A stretch of DNA of 64,000 bases, from contig CM062805.1 of the NCBI GenBank assembly GCA_031772625.1, positions 517,618,102-517,682,101 of the forward strand, written 5' to 3'. Source of the stretch: Pinus tabuliformis (taxonomy: Eukaryota; Streptophyta; Pinopsida; Pinales; Pinaceae). Below the pieces are notes generated by a model that worked only from the letters and a program-made list of their open reading frames with translations, did no database searches and was not told the DNA's origin. The position numbers and the translations under genes were made by a program. This document shows, piece by piece, positions 9,107-20,283 of the stretch; position 1 is the stretch's first letter; each line of letters starts with the position of its first letter.

Positions 9107-10277
9107 TGTTAGCATTGTATAATTTTTTATAGGATCGTTTGATTATAGCTGATGATTATTATGTTTGGTGTGTTCTAAATAATATTCCATGTTGTAAACT
9201 ATTTCCAAAAGAAAAGGTCAAAACCTTACGAAAAATCAAAGTTACTTCAAAATCGTTAAAGTGCGAACATTAGGAATTATTTGTCGAAAGTTGGAAACGT
9301 TATTGTAAAATTGTATGCACGATAGGACATTTTTCCATTGGCACTTAAAAGGCACACATATCCCCTCTCCCGATTAGATCGTCTTATTCATCAAATGACT
9401 CCCCCACGTTTTTTCCCTCGCCATGTCTCCTTTTATCGGTGTTTGGGGGGGGGGCATATGAAAAGCAGTTTTCTCCTTGTTGAGACCACTGATACGTGTC
9501 CATCTTACATTATTTTACAAGCCCCCGTTAAAAACCACTTACCACTTCGACCCCCATCCAAAATCCCCCAACTTTCTTCCCCTTTCCTGATAGTTCTTCA
9601 CTTGCGCTGCCCTCCAGTCCTATCTCAACACCTGGCTATGTTCGTTACATAATCAACATTTGACCTTAGTTTCACTCCTGCACCACTCACTACCTACCAC
9701 CTGGACTGTTTTCCACACTCACCTCCACGTCATGTCTCCACATCATCCCCCACCTCCATGTCACCTCCCGCATCCACGTCATATGTCTATTTCATGGTCA
9801 GTTAAAAATATATTTTTTCATATACAACACAGTCATTTAAAACATGGTTTAAAAACATCTGAGGATGGATTTTTAAAAATGGAAAGAAATTTTTGTTTAT
9901 AACATAATCATCTACAAAAACCTCTCTTGAGTTTCTAATGACTGTTATGGTTTTGGCGATTCGGATAAATCTTTGTAGGAGTAGCTTCTTGAATTTTCCT
10001 GTTTTAAGTCAGCGTTTTCAAATGCAGTTTCCGAGGAGGTGGAAATGAATTTTCAAGAAATAAAAGAGGCTTTTTTTTCTAACATCATCATTACAAAAAG
10101 AAATCTCTGTTTTCTAAAATCTATTATGGTTTGGGATATAAAAATGGATTACAGGACCCTATTTTTTCAGAATTTCAGGAGGAAAAAACTCAAAGATAGT
10201 TACCGACTTGGATGCCACCTCATCAAATAAGAGTTGCTATCAAATTCGAATTTCTCTTCTTTCTCAACCATAATTAT
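9107..10277 (+). mobile_element. Gypsy LTR, 5' part only, block A
   Basis: It begins TGTTAGCATTG after AGGAAT and matches the complete LTR at 28994-30945 until the tandem junction. It includes a cytosine-rich U3 stretch, a G run (10 Gs at about 9445) and a diverged internal duplication of about 180 bp (about 9838-10020 and 10020-10200). Its truncation point is the block junction, so the LTR was present before the block was amplified. Confidence 0.9.
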
Positions 10278-10280
10278 TCA

Positions 10281-10383
10281 AGGTAGATTTCATGCAAATT
10301 AAAAGGCGGATTGAAGATCTGATTGAGAGGGAGTTCTTGGAACGAGACACAAAAGAAGTTAATTTGTTGAGATTTATACCATG
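10281..10383 (+). pseudogene. Cullin last-35-codon fragment, block B
   Basis: Copy of the cullin end (KVDFMQIKRRIEDLIERE, then LERDTKEVNLLR and stop), cut at its left by the tandem junction. It lacks the neddylation lysine and has no start of its own, so it is a passive passenger of the block. Confidence 0.85.
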
Positions 10384-10529
10384 AAACCTATGAAGGTAGC
10401 AGCGGAAAGGTGGGAACGAGACACAAAAGAAGTTAAAGGTAGCAGGGGAAAGGCTGAAACGAGACACAAACGAAGTTAATTTGTTGAGATATACCATGAA
10501 GCCTATGAAGGTAGCAGGGGAAAGGATGG

Positions 10530-12589
10530 TAGATTAAAATGTGAGATTGATACAACAGAGTTATAAAATAGCAAATAATTCATCTTTTTAAGTTGATAAT
10601 GTATTTTCAGTTTTATTTTACATATTTATATTTCAAGCTAGTCAATAGTTATGTCACCTTTTATACTTTCAATATGATTTTCCAATAGTAATATAACTAT
10701 AAAAAGAAATAATAATGCAAAATCATGGTTTGAAATTATGGATGTTATTTCAACCCAGTTTTCTTAATGATGCATATTTGATTGAATATGATTTTCCAAT
10801 AGTAATATAATTATAAAAAGAAATAATAATACAAGATCATGGTATGAAATTATATGAGTGTTATTTCACCCTAGTTTTCTTAATCATGCATATTTTATTG
10901 AACTTAATGTTACAAAAATAAGTTGAGTTCAGGTGTGTTGAATCTTATGATACAATAAGCTTATGAAAATAACTATATGGAACAATATTAAACATCAAAT
11001 TTTGTTTTTAACTATATCTTAATATCCTATTCATTACAATATAGTTATTCATAATAAGCATTAACTACATTTCATTAGAAACTGTGTGGTGTTTCATGAA
11101 ATATTTTGTTTCTTGAACTATATTTTAATATCTTATTCATTAGAATAGGGTTCTTCATAATGAGTATTAAGTACATTTTCATTAGGAACGGTGTGGTAAT
11201 TGGTACCATCATCTTTAGTGTAGTAATGGGTTAAAGGGTTAATCATTTAATTAATTAGAGCTCACACCTCAAAGGTTATAGGCATTTTTGGCGCATGTAA
11301 GACAATTCCATTTTATTTTATAGAGGTATGTGTATTGGGACAAAATGTAAGAATATGTATCTAGCTTCATAAGAGGATGTAAGATTTTTTATACAAACAA
11401 TACTAATAATAGGAACCAACGTCTATACCATTCCTTATTTACATATACTCATCCTTAAGAAAAGATCTCCATGGATTTTATAGGATTTTTACCAAATGCG
11501 AGTTTCATGGAATTTTATAGGTTCAATAAGATTGGCAATTCCCATGCCTTATATAAAGGCTCATAAAATGGTAAATAGTAAAGTTATTCTTTCAACAAGT
11601 TTGGATGCACTTTAGGATAATACACTTTAGGAGCTTCATTTCATAGAGGGATGCTACACTTTTTAGTGCATTATGGACCATGTATTGGGAGAAGATGGAC
11701 ATGAAGCTAAATAGGTATACAACATTCCATCCATAGATGGATGGGATAACGTAAGCCATCTTTTGAGGGGTTGCAAATAGAAGCACCTAAAGACACTTTC
11801 GATGAGAACTTATTGTGTATGCGTGTATTTATATATATAGACTCTTATAATAGAGCAATCTGCACTTCTATTAATAAGTCCCCAATTTAAACCTGGTTTT
11901 GATATTTTCCACTTTCACCTTTGGATATTGTGTATGGATAGTAGAAAAAATGAGTGATGCTCTCATAGGGGATGCTTTAATGGTAGATACATTTCTTGAG
12001 AAGATTAGGGCAGAATGAAGAAGTCCTGGAAAAAGTACAAGGCTAAGCATGATTACCATAGAGAAGAGAAGTTGCTTAGAGTGAGGGACATAATATGGTT
12101 ACATTTGATTGTATAAAAATATCTAAGTAAGTAAGCTCTAAAAAAAATAAGTAAGTTGGAAGACTTCAGTGATAAGGAGGAAGTCCTTAGAGAATTATAA
12201 GTTTTGGGTCATATCGTACGTAGAGGCTCTGCACCTGAATGCCCACAGGCCTAGGGTGGAAATCCACAGCTGAGTGTGCGGACCCTACAGCTGTGTGGAT
12301 AGGGCAGATACAGTTTGTAATAGTTTGAAGATATCAATAAAGAGAAGTGTTATACAAAATTTTGAGTCTTTATCTACTATTAATGTATCTGGGCATATTG
12401 CATTTTGGGTTTAATAGACCAATGTTCATGTGATATGCGAATGTATGTGACTATCTTAATTAAGCGAACACAAGTAAGAATATATGTTTGAGCAGTGCTA
12501 ACTCTGAGAGTTTAGTAAGATAAATAAAACACTGAAGATAACTTGGGAACTTGTACAATACGTTGTCATAGCAGTGCGAAAGTACCTAA
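10530..12589. other. Spacer of block B: AT-rich duplications, gypsy integrase relic
   Basis: This is the block B copy of 2780-4842. It holds the same two AT-rich tandem pairs, the TATA-like word near 11548 and the short gypsy integrase relic at about 11937-12118. No other coding sequence is seen. Confidence 0.6.
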
Positions 12590-15500
12590 ACTCCGCAACC
12601 CCGTTCTGCTGGGGGTTGTAAGGAACAGTGAACTCCCTCCTAATGCTTGCCTCCGCACAATAGTCAACAAACTCTCCAAGGGTGTACTCTCCTCCATTGT
12701 CCGACCTCAAGGACTTGATCTTTCGACCTGTCTGAGTCTCCACAAGAGCTCTGAACTCCTGAAACCGCTTGAAGACCTCACTCTTGGTCTTCAAAAAATA
12801 AATCCAGGTCCTCCTAGAGTGATCATCAATGAATAAAACATAGTACTCATGTCCACTCAAGGAAACATGAGACATCCGACCGCTCACATCGGAATGAATC
12901 AAATCAAGTATCGCTGAGAAAAGGGGATTTGGCAAATTTGCCCATCGCACAACCTCTGCAAGTATCAAAGTGAACAGTATTGAAATCTGGCACACCTGTA
13001 GTGATCTCCCGCAATGTCCTCAAGGCTCCATGTTACATATGTCCCATCTTGCAGTGCCAAATTTCACACAGCTCATAACTGCTAGCTCTGCTGTTGGTAC
13101 TACTGCTCAATGCCAAAAGGGGCTGGAATGTAAACTTGTACACCTTTGCATGGCGTACACCTATCACTCTAGCTGAATCAGCTGGAGTGCCCCTGGGATA
13201 CATCAACACCTGTCATCCCCTGAACAATACCACATATCCTCTGTCCTCCGAAGCTGAGACGGATATGAGGTTCTTCCTCATTCCTGGCACATAAAGAACC
13301 TCTGACACCTTCAAGGGAGGTTTGGACTCCCTCTGAAATGTCATTGTCCCCACCCCGACTTCTCTAACAACTCTGTCATCACCGAGTACTACCTCAATAT
13401 CAGTGTCACTCTCTGAAAGCTCTAAGAAGTACTCACAGACTCCTGTCATATGACGTGAAGCCCCACCCTCCACATACCAAATACCTGAAGATGCTCCGCT
13501 AATCGAGGGAAAAGCATGCTCCCTCTGAACCTGTGTGGTAGGTGATCCTGCACTAGAGGACTCACACTTAGTGAACGCAAACTCTCGGTCAAAACGACCA
13601 GCATAGTCCTCAATCTCTGCTGAAGCTGCCACGTCCTGGTTCTTCCCCTTCTTCTTCTTCTTCTCTAGACACACAACTACATAGTGTCCCATCTTTTGAC
13701 AATTCCAACACTTCACCTTGGAATAGTCCTTCTGTGTGTTCCCTTGTTTACCTTTACCTTTTACTTTTCCCCCACCACTGCTTGTGGAAGCCTGCTTCTT
13801 CCCTTTGCCTTTCTTGCCTCCTGCCACCAGTGCTACATCCTCATCCTGCTCAACTGGCTTGGCTGCCCCAAGCTGACCTTTCCTGATCTCTGTCTGAATG
13901 CAATCATCCCAAAACCTCTCCCATGTGGGAAGGGTCTCACGTGCACAAACCCCATCAGTGAAGTTCAACCATGAACGGGGGAGGCCATTCACTGCAATCC
14001 GCACCAACTCAGTGGGTGGAATGGCCTCTCCAATCGCTGCCAACTCATCTCTCACATTAGTAATCGTTGTGAGATATCCAGTTGCACTATCATTACCCAT
14101 CTTAATGTTCTTCAGCTTCTCCTTCAGGACCATCTTCCAGTTCTCATTGGTACTCTGGTAGAGATTGGACAATGTTGTCCACATCTCATGGGCATTGCTC
14201 TTTCCTCTCACATGAGTAATGCAATGGTCTTTGATTCTGTCTAGAATCAGCCTCTTACCCTTGTTGTTCTTTTTATTATAAGTTGTCAACTGAGTAGCAT
14301 CAGTAGGCACAACAACAAGGTTCTGTGTGGTATGCACCATGATATCCCAGACTTCTGCCTCCTCAAAGATACTTTGCATGCTCTCCTTCCAAACGCTATA
14401 ATTTATATGCCCATCCAGCCTATCCTCCACCCTCAATCCCAATGACATCCTGTTGTCCTAAAACTGAAAAATAGCACTGTTGTAGTAAAGATAAAACTAC
14501 CTTTTATGAAAAAATCAGCTTGCTGGAATTTTCTGAGTGAAAAATCAACAACTGTAATTTTTTCTTTTGCTGTCTGAAACTGCCCTTCAGCACTCAAGCT
14601 CTGATACCATGTAGAAATTTCTGTTTTCCCACCCCGATTTTCAGTTTCTCCTTATTTCTCCCATATAGTTAAATTCCCATAACCATCATTTAACAAGCTG
14701 AAAGAAATAAATTTGCTCAAAACACAAATTCTGGAAATTTTACAGAATGCTGGAAATTGCAGAAATAAAAATTAGCAGTAATAAACAGCCATTAAAACAC
14801 ATTTAAACACTGAGATTTTTGGTCAATGTGACCCTGGAAAAACCCCCTACAACTCTTGGGGAAAACTAGTTTGAGAGCTCTTCTTTATTTCTGAAAATTG
14901 CCTTTTACAGTGAGAAATTTTCAGCAAAAAATCAGCAAGCAAATTTACAACTTATCTCTTTTCTCATGCTTCACAGCAAAGTGGAAATTATAGCAAACAG
15001 GATAGCAATAAATGTTGTACGGTCTCCTCGATTTTTGTGCCCACTTTCAGCATTAAATGCTTCTGTATGGTCCTCGTTTTGCGTGCAGAAAAACGAGCAA
15101 ACTGCTCCTCAATTTTTTTGCAAGCCTCTCCTCGAAAATCGTACCAAAATCTGCCTTTCACTGTGTGCTGAATCAGCTGTACAAATCTTCTCAACTACTG
15201 CCTTGGAATGTGTGCCAAGCTGCTGTCTCCTTCTCCTCCCTGCTAAGAAATCTTTCTTGCTCTCTTGCTTTCCTTCTCCCAATCTGCTCATGAAAGAATT
15301 GAATCGAATGTGATCTTTCCCTCCTTTTCCTCCCTTAATATAACTCCAAATGACTTTTGGGTGACCCAAGTTACTTTTGAGTGATCTCTAAATCTAATGG
15401 CTGAAATAGATTTAGATCAATGGTTGAGATTAAATGCTCATTTAAATATCACCTTTTATTTTTTAATTCACCCCACTTTAATAAAGACCCACTTAGTCAT

Positions 15501-15728
15501 TTATTTCCAAAGTCACTTTTCCTTTCTAATTTTTCATTGACTTTATAAAAGTCACTTTAAAAATAGACTTAGTAACTTTATCACTTAAAGTCACTTTTAA
15601 ATTAGATTTAACTTTATAAAATTATAAAGTCACTTTAAGAGAAAAATTAAATTCTTTTGGACACTTTTCCCTAGGCCAAAGATCAAAGCCTAAGGGAACC
15701 ACCTGTCCTCCGGTACCAAATTTCAACA
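12590..15728 (-). mobile_element. Ty1/copia element, block B
   Basis: Block B copy of the truncated minus-strand copia, with the LTR at 14610-15728, primer-binding site at 14598-14609, gag-protease at 13213-14448 and partial integrase at 12590-12995. The layout and the truncation point are those of block A, which shows that the truncation preceded the duplication. The pre-integrase part is more decayed than in block A. Confidence 0.9.
13213..14448 (-). CDS. Copia gag-protease reading frame, block B (element fossil)
   Basis: The frame is 411 codons, the same length as in block A. It has the same gag start, a CWNCQKMGHYVVVC zinc knuckle, the protease region and the pre-integrase start. It differs from block A by scattered substitutions, about 1-2% by eye. 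Open frames of equal length in two blocks show that little time has passed since amplification. They do not show function, because RT and RNase H are missing. Confidence 0.85.
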   Translation of the reverse strand: MSLGLRVEDRLDGHINYSVWKESMQSIFEEAEVWDIMVHTTQNLVVVPTDATQLTTYNKKNNKGKRLILDRIKDHCITHVRGKSNAHEMWTTLSNLYQSTNENWKMVLKEKLKNIKMGNDSATGYLTTITNVRDELAAIGEAIPPTELVRIAVNGLPRSWLNFTDGVCARETLPTWERFWDDCIQTEIRKGQLGAAKPVEQDEDVALVAGGKKGKGKKQASTSSGGGKVKGKGKQGNTQKDYSKVKCWNCQKMGHYVVVCLEKKKKKGKNQDVAASAEIEDYAGRFDREFAFTKCESSSAGSPTTQVQREHAFPSISGASSGIWYVEGGASRHMTGVCEYFLELSESDTDIEVVLGDDRVVREVGVGTMTFQRESKPPLKVSEVLYVPGMRKNLISVSASEDRGYVVLFRG

Positions 15729-16832
15729 GAAACTATTTGACATTCACATATAACATTTTGTTCACCTGCACTTAATTGAATGCTCCCATATTTAATAGAT
15801 TGAATTATAGAAATATACATGAAATCAAAATTGTCACAGAAAAGAAATTTGAAATGGGAACCATATAGGGGATATTCTTCTTTTTGGTCAATTTGAGAAT
15901 GTCCTTAATCGTAGATTCTAGCATTGACAATAGTATAAGTTTTCTGAAGAATAGTTTGGACAACATTTGTTTCTTTGTTGATTAATCTAATATCAATGAT
16001 TTCACATATTTCCATTTTTTCAAATTCACTAATGGTCACTAGATGTATGTATCACTTTCCATCTCAAAGAAACACAAATTTGTAGCATGGTGTATTCCCT
16101 GAGACTCCAACATAGGACTGATTTTTTTTTTTTTTTCACAAGGAAAACTATTGGACTATGCTAGTGGTTTTTAGGGTTGACGAACGTAAATTAGAGAAAG
16201 GGTTGAGGGTATTATTGTTTAATTAAATAGTTGTTCATTCAAATTGAGATGCCAGGAGTATTGTTGATCGACACCACCTTCATTAATGGTTGGAAACTAG
16301 AGAAAAAATAATTAGTATGCCTAGAATTAAACAATGACATAAATCACTCTTAGCAATATAAGTGGAGAAACACAATTCAGTACCACATTGTTATGTACAC
16401 AGTTACAATTTCAGATTTATCAGCTAATAAAGAGACACAAATTGGATTCATTAAGGATCTAGGGGTAGGCCACAAGCCTACTATCTATGCAATTGGTTAT
16501 TTATTTCAGAAATACATGGTAAGTTAACTTGTAGAATACACCAATTTCAAAAATAATTGCATTGCCATGATAGGATTTCAACCATTTTATGTAGATGAGT
16601 TGAGCATTTTACATGACCAAAAGATTATGTAACAGAGATCAGGACAAACATATTAGTGTGAGGATTTTGCAACTACTAGGCTATGATCTTGTCATATTCA
16701 TATTCATGGCATATTTTGGAAGAAATCATGAAAATTTCTTCTTGTCGTCCTTGTTAAGTTTTTGAGTGTGACCAATACGTTCTATACATATACAATTCTT
16801 CTTTACATATGACCAGTTTTCCTATAAGGAAT
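15729..16832. other. Non-coding flank, block B
   Basis: Copy of 8002-9106. It is AT-rich with a T run, and no recognised gene is present. Confidence 0.5.
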
Positions 16833-18006
16833 TGTTAGCATTGTATAATTTTTTATAGGATCGTTTGATTATAGCTGATGATTATTATGTTTGGTGTGTT
16901 CTAAATAATATTCCATGTTGTAAACTATTTCCAAAAGAAAAGGTCAAAACCTTACGAAAAATCAAAGTTACTTCAAAATCGTTAAAGTGCGAACATTAGG
17001 AATTATTTGTCGAAAGTTGGAAACGTTATTGTAAAATTGTATGCACGATAGGACATTTTTCCATTGGCACTTAAAAGGCACACATATCCCCTCTCCCGAT
17101 TAGATTGTCTTATTCATCAAATGACTCCCCCACGTTTTTTCCCTCGTCATGTCTCCTTTTATCGGTGTTTGGGGGGGGGGGGGCATATGAAAATCAGTTT
17201 TCTCCTTGTTGAGACCACTGATACGTGTCCCTCTTACATTATTTTACAAGCCCCCATTGAAAACCACTTACCACTTCGACCCCCATCCAAAATCCCCCAA
17301 CTTTCTTCCCCTTTCCTGATAGCTCTTCACTTGCGCTACCCTCCAGTCCTATCTAAACACATGGCCATGTTCATTACATAATCAACATTTGACCTCAGTT
17401 TCACTCCTGCACCACTCACTACCTACCACCTGGACTGTTTTCCACACTCACCTCCACGTCATGTCTCCACATCATCCCCCACCTCCATGTCACCTCCCGC
17501 ATCCACGTCATATGTCTATTTCATGGTCAGTTAAAAATATATTTTTTCATATACAACACAGTCATTTAAAACATGGTTTAAAAACATCTGAGGATGGATT
17601 TTAAAAAATGGAAAGAAATTTTTGTTTATAACATAATCATCTACAAAAACCTCTCTTGAGTTTCTAATGACTGTTATGTTTTTGGCGATTTGGATAAATC
17701 TTTGTAGGAGTAGCTTCTTGAATTTTCCTGTTTTTAGTCAGTGTTTTCAAATGCAGTTTCCAAGGAGGTGGAAATGAATTTTCAAGAAATAAAAGAGGCT
17801 TTTGTTTCTAACATCATCGTTACAAAAAAAAATCTTTGTTTTCTAAAATCTATTATGGTTTGGGATATAAAAATGGATTACAGGACCCTATTTTTTCAGA
17901 ATTTCAGGAGGAAAAAACTCAAAGATAGTTACCGACTTGGATGCCACCTCATCAAATAAGAGTTGCTATCAAATTCGAATTTCTCTTCTTTCTCAACCAT
18001 AATTAT
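16833..18006 (+). mobile_element. Gypsy LTR, 5' part only, block B
   Basis: Same truncated LTR piece as in block A, starting TGTTAGCATTG. The G run near 17172 is 13 long here, against 10 in block A and 9 in block D, and makes a simple copy-specific marker. Confidence 0.9.
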
Positions 18007-18009
18007 TCA

Positions 18010-18112
18010 AGGTAGATTTCATGCAAATTAAAAGGCGGATTGAAGATCTGATTGAGAGGGAGTTCTTGGAACGAGACACAGAAGAAGTTAATTTGTTGAG
18101 ATTTATACCATG
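18010..18112 (+). pseudogene. Cullin last-35-codon fragment, block C
   Basis: Third copy of the cullin end, with one base change (AGAAGAAG for AAAAGAAG) relative to the original near 18080. It is followed by the cullin-derived minisatellite. Confidence 0.8.
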
Positions 18113-18259
18113 AAACCTATGAAGGTAGCAGGGGAAAGGTGGGAACGAGACACAAAAGAAGTTAAAGGTAGCAGGGGAAAGGCTGAAACGAGACACAAAC
18201 GAAGTTAATTTGTTGAGATATACCATGAAGCCTATGAAGGTAGCAGGGGAAAGGATGGT

Positions 18260-20283
18260 AGATTAAAATGTGAGATTGATACAACAGAGTTATAAAATAG
18301 CAAATAATTCATCTTTTTAAGTTGATAATGTATTTTCAGTTTTATTTTACATATTTATATTTCAAGCTAGTCAATAGTTATGTCACCTTTTATACTTTCA
18401 ATATGATTTTCCAATAGTAATATAACTATAAAAAGAAATAATAATGCAAAATCATGGTTTGAAATTATGGATGTTATTTCAACCCAGTTTTCTTAATGAT
18501 GCATATTTTATTGAATATGATTTTCCAATAGTAATATAATTATAAAAAGAAATAATAATACAAGATCATGGTATGAAATTATATGAGTGTTATTTCACCC
18601 TAGTTTTCTTAATCATGCATATTTTATTGAACTTAATGTTACAAAAATAAGTTGAGTTCAGGTGTGTTGAATCTTATGATACAATAAGCTTATGAAAATA
18701 ACTATATGGAACAATATTAAACATCAAATTTTGTTTTTAACTATCCCTTAATATCCTATTCATTACAATATAGTTATTCATAATAAGCATTAACTATATT
18801 TCATTAGAAACTGTGTGGTGTTTCATGAAATATTTTGTTTCTTGAACTATATTTTAATATCTTATTCATTAGAATAGGGTTCTTCATAATGAGTATTAAG
18901 TACATTTTCAGTAGGAATAGTGTGGTAATTGGTACCATCATCTTTAGTGTAGTAATGGGTTAAAGGGTTAATTAGGCATTTTTGGCGCATGTAAGACAAT
19001 TCCCATTTTATTTTATAGAGGTATGTGTATTGGGACAAAATGTAAGAATATGTATCTAGCTTCATAAGAGGATGTAAGATTTTTTATACAAACAATCCTA
19101 ATAATAGGAACCAACGTCTATACCATTCCTTATTTACATATACTCATCCTTAAGAAAAGATCTCCATGTATTTTATAGGATTTTTACCAAATGCGAGTTT
19201 CATGGAATTTTATAGGTTCAATAAGATGTGCAATTCCCATGCCTTATATAAAGGCTCATAAAATGGTAAATAGTCAAGTTATTATTTCAACAAGTTTGGA
19301 TGCACTTTAGGATAATACACTTTAGGAGCTTCATTTCATAGAGGGATGCTACACGTTTTAGTGCATTATGGACTATGTATTGGGAGAAGATGGACATGAA
19401 GTTAAATAGGTATACAACATTCCATCCATAGATGGATGGGATAACATAAGCCATCTTTTGAGGGGTTGCAAATAGAAGCACCTAAAGAAACGTTCGATGA
19501 GAACTTATTGTGTATGCGTGTATTTATATATATAGACTCTTATAATAGAGCAATCTGCACTTCTATTAATAAGTCGCCAATTTAAACCTGGTTTTGATAT
19601 TTTCCACTTTCACCTTTGGATATTGTGTATGGATAGTAGAAAAAATGAGTGATGCTGTCATAGGGGATGCTTTAATGGTAGATACATTTCTTGAGAAGAT
19701 TAGGGCAGAATGAAGAAGTCCTGGAAAAAGTACAAGGCTAAGCATGATTACCATAGAGAAGAGAAGTTGTTTAGAGTGAGGGACATAATATGGTTACATT
19801 TGATTGTATAAAAAGATCTAAGTAAGTAAGCTCTAAAAAAAATAAGTAAGTTGCAAGACTTAAGTGATAAGGAGGAAGTCCTTAGAGAAGTCTAAGTTTT
19901 GGGTCATATCGTACGTAGAGGCTCTGCACCTGAATGCGCACAGGCCTAGGGTGGAAATCCACAGCTGAGTGTGGGGACCCTACAGCTGTGTGGATAGGGA
20001 AGATACAATTTGTAATAGTTTGAAGATATCAATAAAGAGAAGTATTATACAAATTTGGAGTCTTTATTTACTATTAATGTATTTGGGCATATTGCATTTT
20101 GGGTTTAATATACCAATGTTCTTGTGATATGCGAATGTATGTGACTATCTTAATTAAGCGAACACAAGTAAGAATATCTGTTTGAGCAGTGCTAACTCTG
20201 AGAGTTTAGTAAGATAAATAAAACACTGAAGATAACTTGGGAACTTGTACAATACGTTGTCATAGCAGTGCGAAAGTACCTAA
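18260..20283. other. Spacer of block C
   Basis: Copy of 2780-4842 with both AT-rich duplications, the TATA-like word and the gypsy integrase relic (about 19632-19812). A few dozen bases present in the other blocks near 3500 are absent here. No gene is recognised. Confidence 0.6.

Larger units (their letters stand above)
2528..10277 (+). repeat. Tandem block A (7.75 kb)
   Basis: First unit of a head-to-tail segmental array. In order it holds the last 35 cullin codons, the cullin minisatellite, an AT-rich spacer, a gypsy integrase relic, a minus-strand copia element with one LTR, a non-coding flank and the first 1.17 kb of a gypsy LTR. The junction with block B reads AATTATTCAAGG at about 10273-10284. 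It joins the LTR sequence (AATTATCAAGG, intact at 30157) to the cullin exon (GCTATTCAAGG at 2523) with TAT shared by both parents. Block A matches block B nearly base for base. Confidence 0.95.
10278..18006 (+). repeat. Tandem block B (7.73 kb)
   Basis: Second unit with the same content and order as block A. It starts inside the cullin exon (35 codons, 10281-10383) and ends inside the gypsy LTR. Its junction with block C at about 18004-18006 has the same TAT join as A/B, so both boundaries descend from one original breakpoint. Confidence 0.95.

Noticed and set aside
9338-9902. Pro/His-rich plus-strand frames repeated in each gypsy LTR copy (also near 17064, 29225 and 50678)
   Set aside because: They lie in the cytosine-rich U3. 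The frame depends on the variable G run and is not preserved between LTR copies, so they are composition artefacts.
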